Below are positions 34,163 through 47,102 of a stretch of 64,000 nucleotides of DNA, piece after piece. The position numbers and the translations under genes were made by a program. The notes beneath the pieces are model-generated. The model was not told the origin of the DNA. It did not search any database and saw only the letters and a program-made list of their open reading frames with translations. Position 1 is the first letter of the stretch. Each line of letters opens with the position of its first letter. Source of the stretch: Manis javanica (Eukaryota > Chordata > Mammalia > Pholidota > Manidae); assembly GCF_040802235.1 (NCBI RefSeq), contig NC_133174.1:134779213-134843212 (forward strand), given 5' to 3'.

Positions 34163-35432
34163 CGGTGTTGTTTTATCCCAGTCTGGTAATATGTCTTCCT
34201 ATGTGGACTATTTAATCTGGAACTTCTCATGTGAATATAGATATAATTTGGCTTATACATACCTTATCACTGTACATTTATTTTTGTCTGATCCAAGTTC
34301 TTTTCCCTCCCTTTTTCTTTGAAATTATTAATAATTTTAAGCATTGTTATCTAATTTAGCTAGATAGTTAAATACCCTTTTGCCATTCTTGTGTTGTTAA
34401 CCCTTAAGATCACAAAGCACGTTTGCAGTCTAATGTAAACCAGCATTTTTCAGGTTCCTCTGACAATGGCAGAACTTTGGAACAACTGGATTGCTCTTAA
34501 CCCCCTCCCAACTCACTGTCACGCATTTCAGTTCTCTCTACGTTTTAGCCCGCAGAAGAAATGCATACCATCGTGCTATCATAGCCAGGACTCACTTAGC
34601 TTTGCATACATATTCACAAATGCCATTAGTTTTTCTTTCCTGCACCCATTTGCATCCCTCTGGGATCATACTTCTTTCTCCTAAAAAATAACCTTTCGTA
34701 TTTATTTGTTTGAGGTCGCCTGGTCACAGATTTTCACAGTCTTTGCTATTTTAACATCAATATGAAATGTCGGTCTTTTCATTAGGAATGTTTTCCCTCA
34801 AAGCGTACTTTTGCTACTAGAATTGTTATGCTGAATTGCTGTCTTGTTACTTTGGAAACTTCTCAGCCAAGAGCTCTGCAAGTACTGCTTCTCCCCTATT
34901 CCCTGTCCTTCTCTCCAAGACTCAAACATGGCTAAGATATGTTTGCGATCTCTTCTCCAATTCTCTCCCCACTGTGTTTTCATATTCTCCCTTTTATGTC
35001 TCTCCAGGCTTCATGCTGGGTATTTTCAACCTATTTCTCTTCCATTTCTCTCACTCTTCCTTCAGGCAGGAGTTCACCTTTGACCCTTGTCCCATAACAC
35101 CAAATTTCCAGGGCAGATTTTAATACACCCCTACAGCATCGGTGGGAATGAGAGTTAGAGATGATAAGCAAGGTGCCCCACCTCACCTAGCCTGAAAAGG
35201 ACTAACATCACAGATTAAACCCTAAACCCAAACCCTGTCCTCTGTGCTAATTTTATTCTCTTCTGCCAATATGTTCCACCTCTCACTCCCATGCAGAACC
35301 ATAGTGAAGTGTTTCAGTCTTCTTAGCACTTCCCTTAGAGTATGAAAGTCAGTGGTATTTCTTCAACAGCCATGGTACACCCCCAGACTTCTTAGGGTAT
35401 AGGGACCATTGCTGCCTTGTTCTCAATTTCAG
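34163..35432. other. No gene seen; MIR-like remnant (copy B)
   Basis: Counterpart of 2,179-3,443, with scattered substitutions and small indels. The MIR-like remnant lies at about 35,130-35,255. Confidence 0.5.
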
Positions 35433-38196
35433 GACACAACAGCGAAGGCAACCCCTCACAGAGAAGAGCAAGACGTTGGGTTATTTAGTGGAGAATATGT
35501 AACGACTGGTCTGAACAAGTCAGTTTTGGCATTCACCCTCCATCCCACCAGCAGCAAGATGGAGATGCAGCAACAGCTGCTGCTCACGTGGACACACCTG
35601 AGTAAGATAGTAAGTGACCAGTCAGTGTGGCTGAAATGGACCAGCCAGTGGAATACAACCTGGAATACACCATACAACCCTGTGGTGAAACATTTCATTC
35701 TTCTCTCCAGCCTCCAAGACTGTCAGGACAGGATCAGGTTAAAGGTCGAGCAAACTTTATTGTAGCCCTGGTATCTGTGGGGCGAGGATGTATAGAACAC
35801 TTTCTGAGCACATAAGGACTGCTGGCTTCTCTCTGCTTTCCCCACAGTGCTCCCTATGCCATCCCACCCTGTCATTGGAGAGGCAATTTTCAGAAGCAGG
35901 ACCACACCCTCGTTAAAGTGGAGAGAGAACAAAAGCCTGCAGAGAGATGAATGGAGGGGAAAAGTCAGGATGAGGCCTCAGGGAACTGGTTCAAGATCGA
36001 GGTGAGTGATCTGGCAAAACGGACTTAAGCTGCCGAAGGCAAACAGAGGGAGTTGTGTTAGACCCGTGTTGAGATTTTAGGTGCTTTTGCAGGGCAGAGG
36101 AGTCGGTCATTTGTCTTTATAATGAATTCCTGGGAGTTAGCATCCTAGGTCATGGGATGGCCGGTGCAGAGAAGCAATGTAAGGGGAGCAGACTGGCCGA
36201 AGAGGTAATGGGAGGGGACATATGAATGCAAAGGAGGCAACCACTGCCCAGGCGATGGAGCAAGTCCACACTGCAAGGCTCACTTTGGCTTTAGTTCAGC
36301 GTGGGAGGAGGGTGAGTCTGCGGGGTCCCTCTCAGAGGGTCAGAGGGCCAGGCCCGGTGCGCCTTAGGTAGGGTCTCTCAGAACTCTGTAAAAGGAAGTT
36401 TAACACATTAAACACATTAAGGAAAAGTATCTGAAGAAAAGTATCTGAATGTAAAGAAAGGGCATTTAGGAAATCCATGTCTGGGGCACAGTTACGAGTG
36501 ATGGGTACTGTCCTACCTTAAGATATACTTTTAAAGCATGAAAAAAATCTGGAAGGAAAACACGGTGGGTATTGTTTTCACCTGAGATTCCATTATATGA
36601 ATCTCTTCTCCCATCTTTCCTCTGGATCCCAGATTCCATTCAGCATAAAATACGATGCGAAGTGCCTGCTGAAACTGATTCAGAAGCAGTGCAGAGCCCC
36701 TTCCCTCCAGTCGAGGGAAGAGAAAACAGTGTGGTGGATGGAAGGAAACAGGGCAGAAGAGCAATGGCTCTGGTCTCATCCTGTTTCTCTTGCCACTGTC
36801 CCTACAGTTTGACTGTGCCAAGATGCAGGCCCAGTTCTTTGTTGAGAACGCCAGCACTGCCTTCTCACTGAAAATGCCAATGGCAAGATTTGGGCTGATG
36901 ATAATGAACGGGTGTGTAAAGGGCACGACTGGGGTCAGCTGGGGATAAGAGGCCAGGACACGGGCGAGGTCCTGCTTGATCCCAAGGCTCGAGTTCCTGG
37001 GGCTTACCCAGCCCTTCTGTGTTCCCCACAGATAAATATCTTTGTTAAGCCCCAGGAGGCCCCCCCACTCTCTGCAGAAGGAGCTGAAGTCAGAAAAGGT
37101 GGGGCACATCAAGGTAATGCAGACTCAAGACAACGCGTGCATCCACAACCCAAACCACCTCTTCTTCCCCCACTTACTGCTCCCCTTCACCACCTCAGAC
37201 TCGGAATTACTGAACCCCATCTCTAACCCCACAGCTGGCCACGGGCAAGCAATATGGTGCCTTGCCACAATCTCTCAGGCCCTACACTCTCCTCCCTGTG
37301 CGCCTCACCTGTGCTTAGAGCTCTCCTTCCCTTCCTGGGATTGGCTCACCTGCTCTCCTGGGCTAGAGTCTGTTTCCTTACTCTCGGCACCCAGCCCTCT
37401 GGAGCATGTCCATTCAGAGGTGTACCCCAGGAAGCAGGGCTCCCCCTGCTTGCCAGGATCAGGAGCGACCAGCCTTGCCCCCGATGCTGGTGCCCTGGGC
37501 TTAGAAGGGCCCTCCAGCCCAGGGCCTCATGCTGAGACAGGCCTTCCTGACTCTTAGCTGATGTCGGCTTCCCTCCCCTGCCCTGAGCGTGGCCCCTCTA
37601 TCTCATGCTCCAAAAGGGTCCCCACTCCAATCCCAGGAAAACCTGGGGGTGTCCTGCCCCATGAGGAGTTGGAGCCTCTGGCTTTACTCCTTCTAGATAA
37701 GGTCTCCTCCCCCTGTGGCTGCCTCTGGGGTTATTCCTCGGGGTGCCCTGGTCTGGCAGAATGCTGTACCCCCAGTGAGGTGGCTGAACCCTTGGCTCTC
37801 ACCCTATCAGCTCTCCTCTCTGTGGCCTTCACGGTGCCAGAACCTGGAAAGAAGGAAGGGAGGCAGGGATGGGGAGGCATGCTGGACCCTACCTACAGAT
37901 GCGGCTTCTTGTGGCGCTGGATGTGGGACCCAGGGCCATCTAGGTGGGAGCTGCCTAGGAGGATGGAGAGGGAGAAGGTAGAGGGTGAGGGGTGGAGGGA
38001 GGCAGGGAGGAAGGAAGGCAGCACTCGCCCTCTGCGTCAGTGCACAGGGTTGGTGCCCAGGGCCCTGGAAGGCTGGGGCGCTGGCGTGTAGGTTGGGAGG
38101 CACTGGGCTCTGCACCTGGGCTAAGGGTGCTTGCTCCCACGCGCACAGCTGCTCTGCAGTTTCACTCACTCTTCGGTTTTGCCTTGACTTTGGCAG

Positions 38197-38233
38197 CTCC
38201 ATCCTGCAGTTGTTCCCCTGGTTACTCCTCCTG
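38197..38233 (+). pseudogene. NXF exon remnant, end of LRR domain (copy B only)
   Basis: Acceptor: CTTTGGCAG. Donor: CTG|GTAAGT. It reads SSILQLFPWLLLL, corresponding to SAIRERFPKLLRLD of NXF1. The exon is 37 bp, and its size and phase fit the family. Confidence 0.75.
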
Positions 38234-38597
38234 GTAAGTGTACTCGATGATCACTCCACCCTCTAAGGGGCACTGACACTGCCCACAGCCTCCTCTGAAC
38301 CCTTTTGGTCTCGCCCAAGTTGAGTGTTTGAACCTGACTCTTAAACATCCTGGGAGGGAGGAGGATGGTAACCAACCCATGTGGGAACCTGACAAATGCT
38401 CTGGATCCTTCCCAACCACGTTCCCCAAAGCCTTTAGGGGTCCCACAAGGATGACCCCAAATGTAGTCTTGCCCACAGAATATCCAGGAACCTTTCTCAC
38501 CCGACCTGATCCTCACCCTCTCCTGGGCCCATCCTTCTCCTGGTCATCCAGCACCACCCCCCGGTCTGCGAAGCTGACTGCCTCTGCCTTTCCCCAG

Positions 38598-38666
38598 GAC
38601 GGCCGGGACTCACGGCCACCAACCATCCCTGGCACTGAAGCCCGCAAGATGTTACCGAGGTGCATG
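38598..38666 (+). pseudogene. NXF exon remnant after the LRR domain (copy B only)
   Basis: Acceptor: CTTTCCCCAG. Donor: ATG|GTGAGG. It reads DGRDSRPPTIPGTEARKMLP, equivalent to [20 protein letters not shown]. Confidence 0.8.
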
Positions 38667-38748
38667 GTGAGGAGGGGGAATCATGCAGGTTTTAGGCAGT
38701 GCCTGAGGACAGGGTGCAGCTGTAGTTCTGGGGACCACTTGATTCCAG

Positions 38749-38805
38749 GGAAGAGTCTTTGGATCCGATGCACTGGAGAGTCTAGTCCTGCCATTCCTGC
38801 AGCAG
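38749..38805 (+). pseudogene. NXF exon remnant, start of NTF2-like domain (copy B only)
   Basis: Acceptor: TTGATTCCAG. It reads GRVFGSDALESLVLPFLQQ, equivalent to GSYFGTENLKSLVLHFLQQ. The donor is TTAGTA where GT is expected, so this splice site is lost. Confidence 0.8.
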
Positions 38806-38941
38806 TTAGTACCCTGGAACCCGGAGGTTGGGGTGGGCAGGCATGGGAGGGGTTTCCTAAGCTCAGGATTGCTCACTGCACCCGTGAAATCCCATGTGGG
38901 GTGCAGGCACAGACTGGACTGTCCTTTTTGCTCCCCCAAAG

Positions 38942-38998
38942 GTATTACATGATCTATGACTGTGGAGACTGAAAAGGTCTCCTGGGCGCTTACCACAT
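38942..38998 (+). pseudogene. NXF NTF2-like exon fragment (copy B only)
   Basis: Acceptor: CCCCCAAAG. It reads YYMIYDCGD, stop, KGLLGAYHM, matching YYAIYDSGDRQGLLDAYHD, with TGA replacing the arginine. The exon is cut at about 38,998, where it joins TTTGAGATCAGGG, the sequence that in copy A follows the A-only block. Confidence 0.85.
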
Positions 38999-39643
38999 GG
39001 TTTGAGATCAGGGATTTGATCTTTCTTAGCACCTGGAACAGTACCTAAAGCACAGTAGACACGGGGTGAGTGCATGTGAAGTAAAAGTAACTGAGCCAAG
39101 GGTCTGAGACCTGCAGAGGAAGCTAGCAGCATGATGAAGACACCAGTAGGCAGTGAGAGTAGTTTGTTTGGTTCCTTTCCCTTGCACAGGGTTTCTCATA
39201 AGCAAACTAAGGCAATCATACATACAAGAAGTATTCAGGGCCCTCGAGGGTGAACTTATTGGCTTCAACAATGACCACAGCCAGGGAGAGTTTCAGTTCA
39301 ACGGAGTTGTGCCAAGGGCCTGTGAGACGATAAATGGACCCACCCGTGTGCACAGGGAACTGATGGAACATGACCGGGATACATCCCATCCCGTAACCAA
39401 CACTGTGCTCAGCAAGCAGAAGAGGATGTAGAGGGCGACGGGCAACAGATCCACAGGAGCTTCCAAATTCCTCTCCTTCCTTCTTACAGTTCCTCTTTCA
39501 CAGACGTCAAGGACACAGCCAATCTCGCTGAGCCCCGTTTCCCCGAACAGTACAATTGTACATGGGTCTCTACAAATTAGGCCTTCAAGCAAAACACTCA
39601 ACACTTTTGTGGCCACACATCAGTGCTGACACGACTCCTTGCA
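38999..39643. other. NXF-PRAME spacer (copy B), including about 394 bp missing from A
   Basis: Bases 39,028-39,421 are absent from copy A. They contain an L2/MIR-like phrase (CACCTGGAACAGTACCTAAA at 39,030) and a plus-strand frame (39,153-39,431) without family match. From 39,422 onward the sequence matches A and forms the presumed 3' UTR of the PRAME-like gene. Confidence 0.55.
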
Positions 39644-40166
39644 CTACGGTAATAATGCAGTATGAGAAGTCCACTGCATGTCATCCCGCTGTACCGCCTG
39701 CAGCATTGCCTTCAGTTGGGCCTGAACTTCAGCCAACTTCTGTTGGTCATAATAGCCACAAACATCCCATTGTCTGTAGCAATGGAGAGGGACGGGATAA
39801 ATCACATGCTTCAGCTCCGTCAAGGATGTTAGGTGCTGCAGAACACTCGTGAGCATAGGCATTCTAATGGGGTTGGAGGCAAAGCTAAGCACACGGAGGC
39901 ACGAACAGTCGCTCAGAGCTGGCAGGAGAGCAGAGAGAGTAGAATCAGTTAACAGGCAATTATTTATTTGCAGATGCTGCAGGGTACCTGAGGCCTTCTC
40001 CAGCAGAGCCTGGAAGGGCTCATGAGCCTCTGAGAGTATCTGGTTGTGACTGAGATTCAACTGCCTTAGGTGGGTGGCCTGAGAGCTCTGGGACAGGATG
40101 GTGACATCTATGCTAGAAAGTCCACAGTAAGACAGAGTCAGTGTCTTCAGCTGAGGTGGCAGCACG
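39644..40166 (-). CDS. PRAME-like coding exon 3 (copy B)
   Basis: Acceptor: TTCTCTCTGCAG|C. Stop TAG at 39,646-39,644. It encodes four to five leucine-rich repeats. Relative to A I count six replacements and about two silent changes. Confidence 0.92.
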
Positions 40167-42423
40167 CTGCAGAGAGAAAAAAGAAAGGTTATTTCAGAAG
40201 AATGAGTGTTGGACCAGGGCAGTGAGCCCTGAATAACAGGCACCTAAGATCCAGAATAAAATAATCTGCACGTATCTTATTGCTTGGTTAGGTTTAGTCC
40301 CATCCCGGGCCCTCCCCGAGGGTCACTACTGTGCCTATTTTGCAACAGTCCTTAGTCATGTGGGCTTTGGAATCAAACTAAATATATTTGTGACCATGAG
40401 AAAGTTACTTTCCCACTCGAAGACACATGTTCTTTATCTTTAAAATGTGCACACCAGTAATTATTGTTACAGAGTTCTGCAGCAGATTAAATGAAAAAAA
40501 AAAACTGTATGCACTTAGGATATACAACATCATCAATGGCCACTCCTGGTCACTTACATGGTGAGGACAGGTCTGGGAAGGCAGCCAACTGAAGGCTCCC
40601 TTTGACTGGTTCCCAGATGACGGCCCCTCCATTCAGTGTCTAAGCCCTGGGGAAAACACAGGAGCAAGAGGATCTGGCAGGGTTAACTACTGTGGCCAGT
40701 CCAGGGGGCTGTGCAGCAGTGTTACAGCGTAAGACTGTTTCCATCTGAACGCCTCCTGTTGCTCACTAGAGAGCTGCAGACACCACTAGGACTGAGACTT
40801 TTACCAGTATCCTTAGACACTCATCATAGAGTCTACACATGGCTGTCCGAATGAATGAATGCACGAATGAGCACAGCTTCCTTTTCCAATCTTGTCATTC
40901 TGCTCACCATGAAGTACCTCTCTCCAGCCTGGCCAAATGCTAATTCCCAGCACTTCCCATGCTGAGGCGGAACGAGAAATACTTTACAAGGAGCTTAGGA
41001 ATATCTAAGCATGCTCTCTTCTCTTCTCTTACTCATGGGGTAAGCAGGGAACCCAGGTTCCTCCCACCGGCTCACCTGAGAAGTCTGGGCAATCGATCTT
41101 TGAGGAACAAGGCATACAAGTCGAGCTCTTGGAGGTTGTCCAGCTGCCCAAGATAGTTGAGAAAAGTTTCGAAGTGTGTCTCCGTAAAACATGTAAAGCG
41201 GATGTTAGACACACGAAGGTTGTACAGGTGGACCGTCTGCGGCACACAAGTGTTTACTTCACTCAAAAGAGCCTCATCTACCTGAAGGTGAGCAATGCAT
41301 TGTGGATCCAGAAACTGCAGCATACTTCTGTGGGCAGACATGTCAAAAATTTTCAAATGTCTGCAGCAGAGGTGCAAAGTCCCAGAGCTCTCCCTGAGTT
41401 TACTCTGCAGGAAGGAAACAAATTTCTGTGTTCTCACGGTTAGGCCAAGGGAGAGGTCTACCAGTAATTCCACAGATTGCGAGGCTGAGTGAGGCTCTGA
41501 TTTTGAATTATCAAATCCCTGGCACCTGACATTATGCTGGGCTTCTTCCCTTCTAAGAGTAGAGTTCTGAGAGTAAGCACAAGACCAAAAGCAGGACCGG
41601 AATGTGGTTCTGATCTCAGGGCATATTATCCTACAGTCCAGGCCCTGCCTCAAATCTAAGAGCCTCAGTTTTGGGGGCCTGTAAGGAGAGGAGACAGAAC
41701 ACATGAGAGGTAGCCGATTGTAATGTAATCTCCCAAGATCAGTGTTGAGAAGGAACAATACCCTTTATCCCCGGTTTCTCACAGCATATGTCATTCACCA
41801 AGAATTCCTTTCCTAGAAAAGAACCTTTCGTTCTTTTCCCCCTACTTAGTTTACCTCTGGTCTCCTCCCACATCAATGCCCATGCGCTTCTTCTATGTAA
41901 TTGCACTCAGGAGATAAACCCACCCATGGTATCCTAGGTCACCTCTATTCTGTAATCAAGTCTGTGAGACATTAGAGTCGTTAAGGTGACCCCAAGTGTT
42001 GGACCAGTAGCCCCACAGAGATCTTCAGCATTCACTACTGGCTACTTCGGGAAGACTGTTAGGTATTCCCCTGCCCCAGGCTCCAGCACACTCTCCTGCT
42101 GACTCACTCTACCGCTACTGGATATAGTCTTACCAGGAAGAAGAGTTCTGGGCAGAGAGGAGCTGCAGACCATCAATCATGGCTTCCAAGATGTCATAGT
42201 CTGACCCTTGTACACTCAGTGTCCCGATATGGAGACAGCGAAAGGGCCAAACCCTCACCATTGCCTTTAGTACCTCCTTATGCCTGCCCAAGAAGGCAGG
42301 AATGAACAGTGGAACAAAGAGGTCTCTTGGGAGCTCATCCAGGGCATGGATAGCAGCCTGCTCATTACTCAGCAGACTCTTTGCAGCAAGCTCTAGCAGA
42401 GTGCCTGTGGGCTCCTTGTCCAT
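39644..42423 (-). CDS. PRAME-family leucine-rich-repeat protein, intact copy B
   Basis: The coding exons are 42134-42423 (exon begins at 42,430), 41076-41678 and 39644-40166 on the minus strand: 1,416 bp, 471 residues plus stop. The start ATG has a strong context (AAGATGG) just after the acceptor and gives MDKEPTGTLLELAAKSLL. The N-terminal PRAME region spans about residues 8-97, the middle region with LCCRHLKIF follows, and C-terminal LRRs end in VIYPVPLHCY. PRAME proteins act in germ cells, and some are cullin-2 substrate receptors; this copy's role is unknown. All splice sites are consensus and no stop interrupts the model. It lacks the usual CPHC-type C-terminal tail. It probably uses the CpG-rich promoter near 49,400. 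Confidence 0.9.
41076..41678 (-). CDS. PRAME-like coding exon 2 (copy B)
   Basis: 603 bp, the same length and splice sites as copy A. Open throughout. Relative to A it has three amino-acid replacements (P to S, T to R, Q to E) and about one silent change. Confidence 0.92.
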
Positions 42424-42430
42424 CTTGAAC
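42134..42430 (-). CDS. PRAME-like coding exon 1 (copy B)
   Basis: Acceptor: CTTCAGGG-side CCCTGAAGCAG|G on the minus strand. The ATG is at 42,423-42,421 with A at -3 and G at +4. Donor: TTCCTG|GTAAGA. It has GGG where copy A has GGGG, so the start is in frame. It encodes DELPRDLFVPLFIPAFLGRH and VWPFRCLHIGTL. Confidence 0.92.
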
Positions 42431-42570
42431 CTGCTTCAGGGTAAAGAGTATTTAGAAATCCTAACAGGACATCCACAGCATCCAATGTCAGTTACAGAAA
42501 AAATATTTATTGAATAAATATATGGTGACCTCTAGTGACCCCTACTATAGGGATAGAATACAAATAGGCT

Positions 42571-42633
42571 TGTGTGGTTAAGTATGTGTGTTTGTGTGCA
42601 CACACACACCACACAAAGACACACACACACACG
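42571..42633. repeat. TG/CA dinucleotide microsatellite (copy B)
   Basis: Same locus as 13,031-13,092, with a TGTGTGTTTGTGTG interruption not present in A. Confidence 0.9.
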
Positions 42634-43659
42634 ATAAAATGCCCCTGGAAATCACATGTAACTTAGCAGAATATGATGTTGACCACGAAGCTGTCTTCCT
42701 CCCATTACATTTCCTCCCAAAAGGATACCGACCAATCAGAAAGAAAATGTAAATCTACACAAAAGCCACAATCTGATCATTACTTTCACATAGAAAATGT
42801 GCATAGTTCAACGTAATTGGGAGTAACAAAAATCGTGAAATTCCAGCACACAGGCTGGAATTTCTCCCATCACTAGGCTTCCTGGTGTGCAAACAGAGAA
42901 CTAGAAAAGCTGTAAGACAGACAGATGGAGGAAAATGGTGAGGGCTTAAACTTCATCTAAAACTGCAGCAGAATAAGTCTGAAAATACTGAAACGGTGTC
43001 CTGGAAGTTGAGATTTGGACCTACAGGGAAAGGAATCTGGAATATGAGCATTTAAATGGGTAAGGAGGGTATAAAGGTGAAGTCGTTGAAAGACGTAACT
43101 TCTAGGGAATAAGAAAGTCAAGGAGCAAAGGAGAAGCATCCCAGACACTTGGGTAATGGGGAAAATGAAGGATCTTCCAACACATAAGAGAACCACAAAT
43201 CAGAGCAATCACAGCTTCTCCCTCCCTTATCAAAACAAAATAAATAAAGGATCTGGACTTTGCTATACTGACACAATAACATCACTAAAGTAGAAATCTT
43301 GGCAAAAACACAACATCATACACATGAGCAGAAGGAAGGGGAATCCTACATGCAACCATTACAAAAAAAAAAAGATGAGGAAAAAAATTTCACACATATG
43401 AAACAACCATAAAGCAGGAGACTGTAAGCCAACACTCCAAACAGAATTGCACTCAAACAAGCATTTGAGGATATGACACCTGCTTGAACCAGAATCCTTT
43501 TAAAACTATAAAAACAGAGGTGAACCAAAAGTAAGTCTGAAGTTGAGATTTTCCATCCCAGCTAGAGTGTCCTTCAAATATCACAGCCTATAGAGAAAGT
43601 TTTTCAACACATAGGAACTTGGGAATTCGGCACCCCTCAGCGCTTTCTGAGGTATCTAC

Positions 43660-43883
43660 TAGAGCAGGCTTTGCAAACTGCACCCCATTGTGCCAAATCA
43701 AGCCCATCGCTTGATTTTGTAAATAAAGTTTTATTGGAACAAAGACGCAATCAATCGTTGATGTATTGTCTATAAACGCTTTTGCACTGCAATGGCAAGG
43801 CTGAGTAGCTGTGACAGAGAAGCTGTGGCCCACATACTTAAAAACATTTACTATATGCCTCCTCACAGGCTCATTGCCAAGAA
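43660..43883 (+). mobile_element. hAT-type non-autonomous DNA transposon remnant (copy B)
   Basis: Near-identical to 14,117-14,340, including TTGTAAATAAAGTTTTATTG and the ATTTACTATATG end. Confidence 0.75.
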
Positions 43884-44202
43884 TCTTCTAAAAGATGAAT
43901 TGGGATTGTGATCCCCTATGTGATGATGGAAAACGTCACCAAAATATCTGATGGTGAGCATGTTACAGCTAATACCAAAATCTAGGTGGTGGAAAAGGTG
44001 GGAAGACTAATGCAGAAATGCTTCAATATTGTGAAAACACAGAAGTTGTGCAATTAAACATGAGAGAAAGCAGAAGAATAGAACAAAAGACACTTAAACA
44101 TTTTGTCATAATGCAGTAGGTGAGTTTTAAATAATACTGGGTGGTGCAGAAGAATGGACCAGACAGGAAAGAGTTCAGAAAACAGGGTAGTTCAGGATGA
44201 GT

Positions 44203-47102
44203 TTTTTAAAAGCAGTTAACATGACAAAGGACACATGTTGATGATAAAAGCCAAGATTCACAATGAAAATGTAACACTTAGGAATATTTGTACACTTAAT
44301 AACACAGCAAACACTTTTATGAAGCAAAAAGGCAAGGAGACATAGATAAAAATATGGTAAAAACGGTTGATTTAATAAATTAATTAGTATAAGACAGATC
44401 AAGTAGTATAAAAAATTGGGATGGGATGTAGCAAATCTAAACAACATAATAAACTATATGTGTACACATATATGCTCTGACAATAGAGAGTATATTTTCT
44501 TGTCAAAATTGATACAAATTGAACAGGGATGGCATCATTTACTTCCATAAATTAGAAATAGACCAAATAGTCCTCCTTATCACAAAGCACAAAAAGTTAA
44601 AATTAGAAATACCTCAAAGAGTCCTTTCTAATCACGAAGCAATAAAAGTTAAAATTACTAACACAAACTGACAACAGAAAGTCTTTTCTACCAGGAAAGT
44701 ATTTCTGGTTTAAAATTTTTTTGCGTTAAAGAGGAGAATCAAATTAAAGTTACACAAACTATGTATCAGGATCTATGGGATACACGTAAAGTAGTGATCA
44801 CAGGCAAAATCGGAGTGCTAAAGACTTTGACAAGAAAAAGTGGAAGAATGAAAATAAATATTGAACAGAAAAAAGAAATTCCTGTGCAACCTCTTTGCAA
44901 ATAACTTTGAAAATCTACACAAAGTAGATATTGTCCTAGAGTAATTCAGACTAACAAAATGCTAACTCTAGTGTTAAAAAGGAGAAATATGCCAATTTTC
45001 ATAGAAGAAATAAAGTTATTACGCAATTACGCCCAAGTAGCATCTTGCTTAGGTGGTCTTACACGTGAATTCCAGTAAAGTATCAAGGGTGCCACAGGAC
45101 CAATGGCCTCTCTATAAATTATTCAGTAACATTAGAAAGAAAGGAAAAGTCCCTAACTCCTCCTATGAAGCAAGTATGACACTGATAGGTAAAATGTAGA
45201 TATGAAATCCTAAATAAAACATTAGCAAACATCCAACAATAATACATTAAGAAACTAATACACTGCGACCAAGTGGGATTTATTCCATTAATACAAAGTT
45301 GACTCTATATTAGGAATTCCATTTATATCACTCATGGTAGTAACATAGTTAAGGACAACCAGAGATGCTGAACAACCCTTTGGTAAAGTTCAACACCGAT
45401 ACATGTTAAGAAAAGAAAAACGTCTAGAAAATAGGCGGCAGGGGATGTTTTCTAAACACGAAAGAAGATACATAATTAATTCCTAATGCCAGTATTTTAT
45501 TAAATGGGGAACCACTGGAGGCAAGGAACGGATGCCCACTCCTTTATTCCTACTCAGTCTTGTGCTATAAGTATTCGTCAGTTGACAAGAGAAAGCTATC
45601 AGATTTATAAGAACGGAGAATAAGAGGTACAGCCGTCTCTGTGTGCCAGTGATACTACAGTATAGCTGCCCATCCAACAGAACAATGACACATTAACTGA
45701 AACAATAATCAAAATCAGTGCGGGCGCAGCACCTATAGCTAACATAAAAGAATCAATAGTCTTGGGATATAACCACACAAAAACCCAGTGGAGAGAACAT
45801 ATTGGGAGGGAAGATCCCATATATGACAGCAACACATAAGATTAAATGTACAGGTATAAACTTAGCAAGAACATCGATACAAGGAAAGGTTTTTCCAAAT
45901 GACAAGGAATTGTCATTGCATCTATACAAGGAAAACGTTTTCCTTTGTGACAGTGAGTAAATGAAAAGACAGTCACTGTCCATGGGCAGAATAGTTCAAC
46001 ATTCAAAATATGTCAATTCTCCCTTAGTTAATTTATAGATTGAATAAAATCTCAAAAATAGCAGCAAACATTGTTATGGAGTAAGACAAGTTGATAATAA
46101 AGTTCATAGTTTAAAAAATGCAAGAACACCAAGGATATAAATGAAAAAGAAAACCTACGAGAGGGGAGAAATGATACCAGACATTCAAGCATGGTGTAAA
46201 GCCTCTGCAATTACAACATCATAGCACTGGTACCTGGACAGATACACAGCCGAATGGAATAGAAGAGAAAACACAGAGATGTACCCAAGTACATACAGAA
46301 ATTCTAGTATTAAAAAAGGGGGGGGGGTGCATGTAACATCACTGGGGCAAAGCAAAGATGCACATTTAATAAACGGTGCTGGATCAACTGAGACATTTAG
46401 AGAAAAATAACGGTAGATTCATATCACACACCTTCCAGAAAACAAACTGCAATGATGTTAGGGATTTAAACATAAAAAAATGAAATCACAGGTTCTTGAG
46501 GAAAATAATGCAGAACTTTTCTTTCACCTCAGTGTAGGGAAAGGCTTTCTAACTGTGACTGAAATTAGGAGGCCGTGAAAGACAAGAACGATTAATTTGA
46601 CTGTACAAAAATTTTCTAAATATTTGACAAACACATCCTAAATAAATCAAAAGGAAACTGAGAAACTGGGACAGAGGACTTGCAGCATACACCATGGACA
46701 AACGGGTAACGTCCCAAATATATAGAGAACTTTTAAATATTGAAGGACAAAGGGCTAAAAGTTCTGTCAAAAATGAGAAAATGATATGAACAGATGATTC
46801 ACAAAATATATATCACGGTCCTCAAAGACATGACGATTCAAACTTGCAATCACACAAATGAATATTAAAACACAAAAGTGACCCTTTGGGTAGAAGACAT
46901 TTTTGACTCTGAATTGTGCTAATGATTCCCATACCCAACAATTAAATGAACAATTTGAATCAATCAGGGTGGGGGCACGTCCCAAACTCAAATACAAAGA
47001 GCAAGAAATGAATCCAACCATATTGTAAATGACTATCTTTACCACACTGAGAAGTGAGGAAGAAAACAGCTAAGCTAAGAAACTGAAAGGGGCTCCCAAT
47101 GA
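44203..47102 (+). mobile_element. Ancient L1 (ORF2 region), copy B intron
   Basis: Counterpart of 14,660-17,560, with the same landmarks at an offset of about 29,540. It was inserted long before the duplication, since both copies share all its internal decay. Confidence 0.85.

Larger units (their letters stand above)
35433..38998 (+). pseudogene. NXF-like pseudogene, copy B
   Basis: The 5' exons match copy A: 35433-35609, 36633-36715, 36808-36911, 37032-37113 and 37235-37279 (truncated). They share A's stop, frameshift and lost donor. About 870 bp with the remaining linker and three LRR exons are deleted at about 37,278. Four later exons absent from A survive: 38197-38233, 38598-38666, 38749-38805 and 38942-38998. 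The last has an in-frame TGA, breaks off mid-exon and is joined to unrelated sequence. NTF2-like and UBA domains are missing. Together A and B show that the ancestral locus held a multi-exon, spliced NXF gene, not a retrocopy. Confidence 0.85.

Noticed and set aside
37561-38091. A 176-codon plus-strand frame in copy B
   Set aside because: It lies in NXF intron-equivalent GC-rich DNA. The copy-A counterpart is interrupted differently.
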